Below, piece by piece: positions 26,386 through 35,743 of a DNA stretch of 64,000 bases (its first letter is position 1; each line of letters starts with the position of its first letter). The stretch is from positions 5,101,001 through 5,165,000 of the forward strand of contig NC_069135.1 in assembly GCF_026914265.1 (NCBI RefSeq), given 5' to 3'. Under the pieces are notes generated by a model, which was not told the origin of the DNA, made no database searches, and was given only the letters and a program-made list of their open reading frames with translations. Source of the stretch: Mya arenaria (Eukaryota > Mollusca > Bivalvia > Myida > Myidae). The position numbers and the translations under genes were made by a program.

Positions 26386-26482
26386 AAATTCCAAAGTTAA
26401 AAGTTTATCTCTGCACTTATCAACACTAATAGTTATTTAGTGTTGATAAGTGCAGAGATAAACTTTTAACTTTGGAATTTGT
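26386..26482. repeat. Local inverted duplication (perfect-looking hairpin)
   Basis: The arm 'acaaattccaaagttaaaag...cttatcaacact' is followed after a 13-17 bp loop by its full reverse complement. Units 3 and 4 have only the left arm at the matching place (about 37807 and 43858), so the right arm is a fold-back duplication specific to unit 2. Confidence 0.85.
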
Positions 26483-26916
26483 AAAATAACATGTAATACA
26501 TGTCTACGAAGTTTTTGCCAATGTTAAATGACATATATCGGTTTTGAGATTAAAGATTACTTTTAAACAAAAACCAAAGACAGGCCAGTTAATCAATTTA
26601 TCGATATGTTCCTAATCAGGGAACATGTGCACGTGAACGATTTATCATTATCCACAGTGTGCAGATATGCACATGTAAGTAGAATGACTACCAAGAAAAA
26701 CCTGCCAATGCACACTCGACGTTTGTATTATTAATTTACTCTGGCACATCTACTCATTACGAGTACTACAACTACATGCATTATTACAACGTAACAATCA
26801 TTCTGAAGGAACCATATAACTTGTACACTCGTATGCGTGATGAATGTATACGTCATAACAAAAGTTCAGCACGGTTTGTTTAATTCTATATACAATGTAA
26901 TATATATGTTACCAAT

Positions 26917-27370
26917 TGGCTCCAGCTCCCTGGCTTTGGCTTCAGCTCAACCCAGAAAAGGAGTATAAACATGCTTATTCCGGTAATCAGGCGGTCATTT
27001 TTATTCCCGATAAAATAAAAGCACTCGATAATACTGGCTTTATCTTAAATGTAAGCTTCTTGAATGAAATTCAGCTGAAAATTGGTGAAAATGTTCTACT
27101 TTCGTTTGTAAACATTGATGTGTTTGATGGGAGAATCGGTTTTATAACTCCATAAACAATATGTTTACAAAATAACCCACATACGTGTGAAGATTAAACA
27201 TATTTATATGGCACTGCATTCCCCGATTTCTCAAATAAGCCCTCATAATTGTGATATTAGATAAAATAACGAATCATACTTACGTTTTACGATGATATCC
27301 GTTCTTTTGCTCTAGCTCGGAAGTGTCATTGGCTCCTTTTTATACGCAGCTCCTAAAAGAGCTGGAGCCA
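26917..27370. mobile_element. Possible TIR element carrying a 79-codon frame
   Basis: TGGCTCCAGCTC at 26917 is matched by its reverse complement at 27359-27370. The block is not present in units 3 and 4, where a different insertion occupies this place. A + strand frame, 26916-27155 ('NPEKEYKHAYSGNQAVIFIP'), spans half of it; I recognise no family. No target duplication is seen, so the element call is tentative. Confidence 0.35.
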
Positions 27371-28967
27371 CTGTTTCGCAACCGTGTATACCTTGGAGAA
27401 ATTATTTCTTTCCCCAATTCGGTGGAAGAGATTTCAATATTTGAAAGCTGTGCACAACTTTTGACCTTAAGTGTAGATGAAACTATCAACTACAGCAGTG
27501 CGTGGGAAATGTAGTCTCCATATGGGACATTACGGTGTCATGCATTTACTAAATTTAGAGTTATCTGTGGCATGTTTCAGAAATCCATTTCGTCTTTCGT
27601 CGGACATTTTTTTGTGCTTAGTCGTAAAATATGTACATGTACTTTGCATTCAACGCGTTGAATGTTGTAATCATATGTAACAGGCTGCACGTGTAGACAG
27701 CATTTCAATAACATTTCGATGTTTTATTTAAACAATATGGGGGAATTTCCGTTGTTATATTTTAATTAGATTTTTTTCATTGCACCATGAACATTGTTAC
27801 AGTTAAAGGTTATAATTATGGATTTTACATTAATTTTGGTAAATCTGTCGAGCTTGGTGGTCGAGATAATATAGTGTATACTGACCAAGCCTCTGCTAAT
27901 GTACCATTCACATGGTTAAACTCAATAACGGCTGTGATTATTTATCGAAATCAAAATATTGCCTCTTCTATTGGACAAACTATAATACCGACCACTGTTT
28001 AAACAGTGTATATGTATACGTACAGTGCACTTACGAAGACGAACAAACGTTTATCCAATAAACGCGCTGCATTGCGCTGGAATCCCAGCATACCTACTGG
28101 TGTTTAGAAAATAGATACTATAAAATGTACATGGCGATATATCGCGCTGAAATGATAGTGTTTTTTCCTCCAGTAAAAAAATATCTGCAAAATTATCTAC
28201 TATCATTTTATGCAATGTTAATGTAGATGCACTTGTCCTTGACAAGTATACTATTCGTGCACCGGTATTATTGAAAACCGAAAGCCGTTAGGTTTTTAGA
28301 AAACCATTCCCGCCATAATTGTAAACTTTCCAAGTGGAAACGAGTCAATATTTTTTTTTGCAACATTTTCATTTGTCAATTTAAAGAAAAAATAAGTCCT
28401 CTCGAACCAATTCTTTGGTCTATTTACATGTTTATATGGGCAAATCTGATACAGTTAAACATAAATAGACCCTTAATTAACTCTGTGTAGTACTATATGT
28501 GGCAAAGTAATGAGCCACCAATTACTAGTTTCCTTGATGTAACAAATTTTTAAATAGAGATTAATAAACTATTATTAAAGCAAAACTAGGATTTTATTAC
28601 CTCTTATCATCAGAAATGTTCTTGTTTTTTAATAAATGAAAACAAATCTGCAAAACCATCGCAGTGTTTGATATGTTACTTATGTACACATTAGCATTTT
28701 AATTTTCACAATAAATGACATATAAAATTCATTCTTTTGAACTGCGAACAACATCCTTAGTTTCATTTTCATTCTCAGTCATTGTGTTTACATAGATCTT
28801 CTTCATTGAGCAGGAAAATTGACTGTTTTTGAAATATAACCAAAATAAATGTCCAAAAACATGGTATGTTATGTCAAGGAATCGACGTTACATAAGGGAC
28901 TAGTATTGTTACTGCAAGGAATTTTGAACAAACAATTTAAGTTTTAAATCTTTTATTTAACTTCATA

Positions 28968-29331
28968 ACATCAAAAGTACAGCGTGAACATTTTAGTAAC
29001 ATCCGAAGAACAAGAAAATAAACTATTGACATAAGTTAACAAAACTTGGGTACATATTTTCCTTATTTCAGCAAATGTATCGTTACATGAAAGAAATAAA
29101 CTGTTACATCAAAGAAATTTTATTCATGAATGTATGATTGATACTTTCACATTACAAAAGGGATCATACATAATGTTTTGTCAACATCAAAAGTACAGCG
29201 TAAACAATTCAGTAACATCCGATGAACAAGAAAATAAACTATTAACATAAGTTAACAAAACTTGGATACATGTTTTTCTTATTTCAATAAATGTATCGTT
29301 ACATGAAAGAAATAAACTGTTACATCAAACA
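28968..29331. repeat. 216-bp tandem duplication in the transposon's left subterminal region
   Basis: Starting with 'catcaaaagtacagcgt', about 150 bp recurs at +216 bp with few changes ('gttaacaaaacttggRtaca', 'atgtatcgttacatgaaaga'). Each copy carries two of the 13-bp motifs (29082 and 29103; 29298 and 29319). Confidence 0.9.
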
Positions 29332-29447
29332 AATTCTGTACATCATGAATGTTGCATTACAATATGGATCATACAAAATGTTTTGTCAAGTAAAAGATGT
29401 TACAGTGTACTATCAGATGGCATTGCTACTGTTGAATGCTGCGATAT

Positions 29448-31775
29448 TTATTCAACAATGAGATGAATACATTTGCCATGATTTTTCATATAGTTGATAC
29501 CTGTTTCTCTGTCCAGGAATATGGAGCATTCAACAATGGCAATAACATCTGTAAGCTGATACAAATTTGTGTCTCTTATTTTCATTGGCAAGCAGAAACT
29601 GTTTTTATCTTTTTTACCATTTCGGCGCATACAGTCTACTAATACAGATGACAAGTTTGTCTCTTTCACAATACCAACATGTGCTTTTCCATTGAAATTC
29701 ACAAGAACATGTTTCTCTTTATACATACATGTGTCAAAATTTGTGTCAATGTCACTGATCTTGTTCCCATGTTTCTCTCCCATACTTACACCTTCATGGT
29801 CATTTAAATCGGTATTTACATGTTCTGTCTCATGTTGTTCCCGATCATCGTTTGCAACAGCATCTTTACTATAACTTTCTGTCCCACCATTTGAACCGTC
29901 TACCTTCGCATCAGCATCTTTACTACCACTATCTGTCCCTACTTTTGCCCCATCTATCTTTGGATCATCACCTGTTCTATCACTATCTGTCCCACCATTC
30001 GAACCATCTACCTTCTCATCAGCATCTTTTCTATCACTACCTGTCCCACCCTTTATCTTTGGATCATCATCTGTTTTATCACTATCTGTAACACCATTTG
30101 AACCATTTACCTTCTCTTTAACATCTTTACTTTCACTATCTGTCCCAACTTTTGCACCATCTATCTTTGGATCATCATCTGTTCTATCACTATCTGTCCC
30201 ACCATTTGAACCATCTACCTTCGCATCAACATCTTTACTATCACTATCTGTCCCACCATTTGACCCATTTACCTTTGAACTGGTATCTTTAATATCACTT
30301 TCTGTCCCATTATTTGCCCCGTCTACCTTACCAATTCCTATATTCAAACTGTCGACACTGCTTTCCATGAATTCCTTAAATGTGCACTCCGTTCCATCAG
30401 CTTTTCTGATTTCATTGGCCGTTCCCATCTCTGCAGTCAAATCACACACATGAACTTTCGTAGCATTTCATATATCATGTGCAGAACTTTCAACTTCAAT
30501 TGGTCTTTCCAAACGTGATTGTTTTGTTTGGTAATTGTCAGATACGCCCAAATCATTATTATTTTCATCATCTATTTTATACCATTCCGGAAGTTTCAAC
30601 AATGGCACAAAGTGATTTGGCACCCAGTGTAACGGAGCCATATCATCCCTGTTTGATGTCCACATTATCGGTTCCTGAAACAGGTTTGATCAGTTTGTGC
30701 ATGTCTTTCCTCACATTTCTATTGCCTAGCTCAGGGTATACTGATTGAATAGGGGTTTTGAGAACTGATGACAGTGCATGAACTTGCCAAATACCCATAA
30801 ATGATTTGTCTTTTGTGATACTGAGAATCTCTTTTCTGTAAATTGATTTTATGTTTTCATTTGTCATTTCCCTTTCATTTGGAATGAACATCTCTGAATA
30901 CTGAGCATACTGCTTGGATGTTTTACTAGTAGTCCCGCCAGTTTGCAAGAAATCGTCATTCAGGTAAAATAATTCATGTTTGACTTGTTCAATTATGATT
31001 CTGACTCGCATTTCTTCTACATGTTCAGTGTCACTGTAAGCAAAAACACTTCCAGTTGATGGTAAACAGTTTCCGTCAGAATGAACTACACCTGGAAGAA
31101 GCTGATTGTCAAGTAAATCAAACGGAATATAATCAGCTGCATTGATATCAACTTCTATACCCTCTTTCAGAATATGTACCTCATGTGGGTCAATGGTAAG
31201 TTCACCAATTTTATCATCGATCTGCTTGCATTCAGTCTGCAGCTCACAAAATGTTCTACACTTTGCCAGTTTTTGCAGGTATGTTTTGAATTCTTTTTCC
31301 TGTCATATGGATTCATTTGTTTATCATCGATCTGTCTCTTTTCTGGAACAATACTTTCCTGTTCCTGTTGTCTTCTCTTGCGCTCTTGCGTTTGTTTATA
31401 ACTACTGTCATTTTCAGTGGTTTTCTTGTTGTTTGCAGTTTGAACTGTCTTATTGAATTTACATTCAATCAATTGTTTCTTTTGCCTATTACTGCCTTGC
31501 TGATGTTCTGGTGTCACAGGTGAAGAAGGGGGTGTTAATATTCTTTCTTGTTCAGCCTGTCTTCTTTCTTTCAGTTTCCTTTTCTGCACTCGCCAAATAT
31601 TTCTTTGGTGCCTTTTTTCTCTTTGTGTCATATCTGTAATCTGTTTTCTTTTCCCCAATGTTTTGTCCTTCTTGAACTTTTCTTTAGAGTCCTACAAATA
31701 CTTTCTTCTTCTTGTTTCATCCTCATCCCGTCTGGCACGAAACTTCCTTTGACGCTCTGCGTTTGACATCCCCAT
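29448..31775 (-). pseudogene. Degenerate OTU-like protein gene inside the transposon
   Basis: Reading from 31775: MGMSNAERQRKFRARRDEDE, an in-frame TAG (31692-31694), then a basic, Q/R/K-rich stretch. A frameshift near 31300 leads into a domain with DGNC (31066-31077) and 'IWQVHALSSVLKTPIQSVYP'. A second frameshift near 30670 leads to 'HWVPNHFVPL' (His codon 30612-30614). After an in-frame TGA (30468-30470) the same frame continues for 333 codons, with nine 18-residue acidic repeats and a conserved-looking C-terminus ('HVLVNFNGKAHVGIVKE'). DGNC plus NHF fit the Cys and His of OTU-type proteases, as in vertnin-like proteins; the assignment rests on these motifs only. There is no intron evidence, and two frameshifts plus two stops make it a pseudogene unless the sequence has errors. 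Confidence 0.65.
29851..30335 (-). repeat. 54-bp coding tandem repeat (nine 18-aa units)
   Basis: Encodes units such as 'VDGSNGGTDSDRTDDDPK' and 'IDGAKVGTDSESKDVKEK', partly alternating in pairs. One unit is 9 bp shorter, and all length changes are multiples of three. The frame is open throughout, unlike the frames upstream. Confidence 0.9.
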
Positions 31776-33174
31776 TCTAAAATAAAATTAAGTGTTACTA
31801 CTAAGACAATAATGTCGTTACTCTACGCTTATTCCATCATTTAAGTTATTGATCACCATTATTTTGACCAATGACACTATTGACGAAGGTCATTAAGTGC
31901 GACCTTGATCCTGAGTATATCATCCAGTCCAGCCGCTCGCACCACTATATACCAAAATCTTATACAAACTTTTGGAAAACCAATCTAATAAAACCTTTGG
32001 AAAACCTGGTTATTTGCATTTAGCACATATACTCCATCACAAGTGTATTTTTGTACCTTCAAAGGTGTATCACATGTATAACAACTGTGTAAACATATCT
32101 TTTTCAATAGATATTTTAAAAGACACTAAAATGCCATCTCAACTTTTATGAAGACAGGTGGGACCTTTTTGCAAGTGTGGAAAACTGAAGTACATCTAAG
32201 ACTCCAAAACTTAATTACCTGGCCCTTTTGTTTCTTCTTTCTCTATTTATTTATTTCTGATATGCAGGCAGTTACTTGTATGTTTCTAAGCAACTGAAAT
32301 GTACAAATATATCAAATTAATACCAAATACAGCATGATCACATGATTCAGATAATAAAAATGTTTTAGTTCCCTGCTGTACCACTTTTATTACATAACAG
32401 TTTTATCAACTTTATGCCACAATGTGTTAACAATGCTATATCAATCTCGTCCTAATACAGGTAAGCATTTTACAGTAACAGAATATAGATATGTACTGCA
32501 ATTAGCTGTATGTTAGAAATGCTTTAAATATTGTATTTACTATATTAAGTTCCTTGACATAACAATTTACATTCCTTGCTGTAACATCAAAATTGAAATT
32601 CCGATATTTTTACTAAAACTAATTAAATTATTGAGCTCGTTGTTTTTCTCAGCATGTTGAAAATGCTTGATGATGTCAATATTTACAAATATAAATGTCA
32701 TAAACCTTTATTTTATTTTTTTAAATAGTTGTACACTTGCCATTGTTCTCTGATATAACAAAACTATTCCCTGATATAACGAAATACAGCGTTACATCAT
32801 AGAATGTTACAGGATGGATATATTCAACCTTTACTTCACTTGCACCATCATGATATGTATGTGGGGTTCTAAACAGACGGTGCAATGTTTTCCTTTCAGT
32901 TCAAGAAAATACAAGTGCAATGAATTAACTACTTGGTCATTTGCATAAATGAGACTATAGTGGTTACATCATAGAGAAAATTCAATTATATTTATTTACC
33001 TTAGCGCAGTGAAGGCTTAATTTTAATATTTTCATAAATCAGCTTCTTTTAGGCTCCTCCTTGGTCATCTGTAAAAGGCTACTCTTCAAAAAGAGGTAAT
33101 GGCGTATCCATATACAAGGGAAATAACTAATTAATATATTGGCTGACTTTTCCACAATGTTACCAAACTCCGCG

Positions 33175-33661
33175 CAAACTCCGCGCAGTGTTACTTCCCT
33201 TGCAGTACAGTAATCACTGCCACCACAAGATTTTCATCCAAAATTGGATGAAAACTTTTAATGGCATTTTTTTTAATCATATATATTTATTCTTATATCC
33301 TTTCTTAAATAATTACTTTACGCCAGTTGATAGGCATAATATGTTTTATAAAAAAATAACAATTAAAAAAAACATCGGAAATGTTCGGTCTTTTTTCAAA
33401 TTGAAAGTAGGATTTACAAATTACAATATCAACATGGATGTGTTGTTAGCTATTCAGACATGTATCGAACGTTTTGCATTTTTTCCTTTTATTGAATAAA
33501 ATCGTTTTTTTCTAAACAAATGAAACATGTTGCTGGAATTTCTTTTAAAGGTGTTCCGTCCATTTTGTAAATTGCAATCACGTGCCGTTTCTATCATCAC
33601 GTGATATTTGTGAAGGCAGTGATTACTGTACTGCAAGGGAAGTAACACTGCGCGGAGTTTG
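33175..33661. mobile_element. MITE with long TIRs (about 50 bp), nested in the transposon
   Basis: The left end 'CAAACTCCGCGCAGTGTTAC' and about 30 further bases ('ttcccttgcagtacagtaatcac') are mirrored at 33612-33661. Both ends therefore appear to encode 'MLLPLQYSNHC' on opposite strands, which is a mirror artefact and not two genes. The interior is AT-rich without a gene. Just outside the left end a partial 'aaactccgcg' is duplicated. Confidence 0.85.
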
Positions 33662-33727
33662 AACTCCGCGCAGTGTTACTTCCCTTGCAGTACTGTACTG
33701 CAAGGGAAGTAACACTGCGCGGAGTTT
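33662..33727. mobile_element. TIR-TIR remnant abutting the MITE
   Basis: The same TIR (AACTCCGCGCAGTGTTACTT) is followed after about 33 bp by its own reverse complement with no interior. It is a near-perfect 66-bp palindrome directly next to the right TIR of the 33175-33661 MITE, and looks like an internally deleted sister copy. Confidence 0.85.
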
Positions 33728-34285
33728 GCAATGTTACATCATTGAACTCCAGATGAGGTACACACTTTACACATCAAGAAACATGTAAAATATAGTCATA
33801 TTTAAGGGTTGTACATATTTAATCACTTAAACTAATGTGGTTTTACAAAATAATTACACAAATGACATTTGTCCTTATTTTATAATTCCTTTCTTTTGAA
33901 TAATGTTTTAAATATACACTTTTGGGACAAAGAATTTATGGCATTTTTTATCAATCAATTATCGGTTTTACTAGTTTCTTTTCACTGCAGATAAAAAAAA
34001 TTGTTGGACTATATACAAGGCAATGGTGTGTAATTGTTAAAACTAAATTTGTACTTTTATGCCAAAGTAGGACAATTTATTTTTGAAAGGACAAGAATTG
34101 TTGCCAAAAAAAATATTGACTCAAATACTCATTTCCAAAAATAAACCGTTGTGTTTGGGATATTTAAGAAGCGTCTTGCGTTATTCCATCGTATATTATA
34201 ACAACATCGTCGCTGACTGTTCGGGACTTTTCACGGGTTATTTCTTTCGCAATTTAATATATTTGTAATTTGACAGCTGGAGAAA

Positions 34286-35133
34286 ATGACTGCGCTAACA
34301 TCCGTTTTGTTCGTGTGGGGCGTACGCCCTTGCCGCGACAATATTCTACAAAAAGAACTTTAAAAGAAGTGGATTACCAATCGTATTTTTGTGCTTAGTT
34401 GTTGGACTTCTGTGGACACTGCACTCATTTGTGCCGAAGTGCCAGCCTTTGGCATAACCGTAGCAGCCATTATACTAATACAAAACGATGAATGGATCGG
34501 GAAAGCCTTCAAAATGGACGTGTTCCTTGCGTTTCTCGTCGCTATTTGTGACGTACGTTACGGTATGTTTGACTGGGTTACCGGTCTCTTATTCACGAAT
34601 GGAATGGCGGTTATAGTGGAGAAAAACAGTTCACGAGCGAACCCCTTGGAATTCAACTTAGACATGCGCACTGGGACATTCAGCCAGCTTGATCTTTTAT
34701 CTGCCGAAGAATCTTCTAGTGCGCTCACAGAGGTCTTTCTTACCATCAAATCTGCTTTGTCGTGCAGCGTGCCCTGGGAAATGGCGCGAGTGATACTGGT
34801 GGCCATGCCTCAGTTCCTACGAAAACCAACATGGCTGAAAGCCAAACTACAAGGACTACGCAGCAAGCTGGGTCCGATGTACGTTCTCTTTGTTGCATCT
34901 TACTTCTTCAGTAGATGGGCAGCTATGACAACATGTTGGCAGATATGTTTGGACTTTTCGTTGCCATGGTAGCGTTGATTGCCGGAACCGTGTTTCGCCC
35001 TGACAACGCCACCGTGTTTGACCTGTTCGGGGTCAGATCGACGCTCTCTAAACGCCGGTACTTGCACGGACAGTGTATGATCGTAACATTAGTTTCATGT
35101 TGTGTAATGTTTGTAATTGAACTCAATTTTTGA
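34286..35133 (+). pseudogene. Membrane-protein gene, copy 2 (frameshifted)
   Basis: Colinear with copy 3 and almost identical to it, but with three indels. An extra T in a T-run near 34304 breaks the frame after about 7 codons, two bases are missing near 34412, and one G is missing from a G-run near 34917. The three frames together cover the complete 282-residue protein. The 5.8 kb transposon sits just upstream, separating it from its former promoter region. Two indels lie in homopolymers, so sequencing error is an alternative to true decay. Confidence 0.75.
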
Positions 35134-35419
35134 TATAAAAATTATATTTCTGTTTAATCTTAAAGGTATATAAATATAATGAGCCAGTTGTTTATTACAG
35201 TAAAACTTATTTCCTACTTGATGTTGATGATCACCTTTTTGCTATTGAAGATGGGCATTAAATGATGCTCTTAATATATACATGTATGTTAATATATTTT
35301 TCTTTAATGCATCTTGAATGTCAATAGTGCCATATTTTCCTTTTTATTCACAGTGCTTATTTATGCAATACCATGAATTGTTAATATACATATTAATTAC
35401 TAATTTTATTATTATATGG

Positions 35420-35508
35420 CTTTTAAGCAAAAAAAGTCTGGTAAGTTGAAATACGTAAATACAGTATCTGATACTACTGTCGTATTAGTAAAACTGTTAC
35501 CTTGAATA

Positions 35509-35550
<42 letters not shown>

Positions 35551-35653
35551 ATTATATATATAGATATTCAAGGTAACAGTTTTACTAATACGACAGTAGT
35601 ATCAGATACTGTATTTACGTATTTCAACTTACCAGACTTTTTTTGCTTAAAAG
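35420..35653. repeat. Large fold-back palindrome centred on an AT repeat, downstream of copy 2
   Basis: The left arm (about 90 bp, starting 'cttttaagcaaaaaaagtct') is followed by (TA)n and then its complete reverse complement. In unit 3 only the left arm is present at the matching place (about 41620-41700). Confidence 0.9.
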
Positions 35654-35680
35654 AATTTTAGAAAATATATTGCTCTGTTT

Positions 35681-35716
<36 letters not shown>

Positions 35717-35743
35717 AAACAGAGCAATATATTTTCTAAAATT
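35654..35743. repeat. Second fold-back palindrome, adjacent to the first
   Basis: 'aattttagaaaatatattgc' plus 'tctgtttcac' is followed by (TA)n and the exact reverse complement. In unit 3 only the right arm is present (about 41770-41803). The layout here is therefore A-(TA)n-A'-B'-(TA)n-B, against A-(TA)n-B in unit 3. Confidence 0.9.

Larger units (their letters stand above)
28342..34122. mobile_element. 5.8 kb TIR transposon inserted in unit 2
   Basis: The ends are 23-bp inverted repeats with one mismatch: 'GAGTCAATATTTTTTTTT' at 28342 and its complement ending at 34122. In units 3 and 4 the flanking sequence is uninterrupted ('ccaagtggaaatactcattt'), which gives the empty site. AAA on both sides may be a 3-bp target duplication, with one extra C on the left. 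The cargo is a degenerate OTU-like gene on the - strand; no DDE transposase is recognised. A 13-bp motif recurs 15 times in the two subterminal regions. Nested smaller elements lie at 33175-33727. Sequence at 31776-33174 and 33728-34100 holds no gene. Confidence 0.85.

Noticed and set aside
29569..30091. Histidine/tyrosine/leucine-rich frames on the + strand
   Set aside because: They are antisense reads of the 54-bp acidic repeat; the - strand frame is longer and continuous with the conserved C-terminus.
33188..33648. Two convergent frames both starting MLLPLQYSNHC
   Set aside because: They are the two TIRs of one MITE read on opposite strands, not genes.
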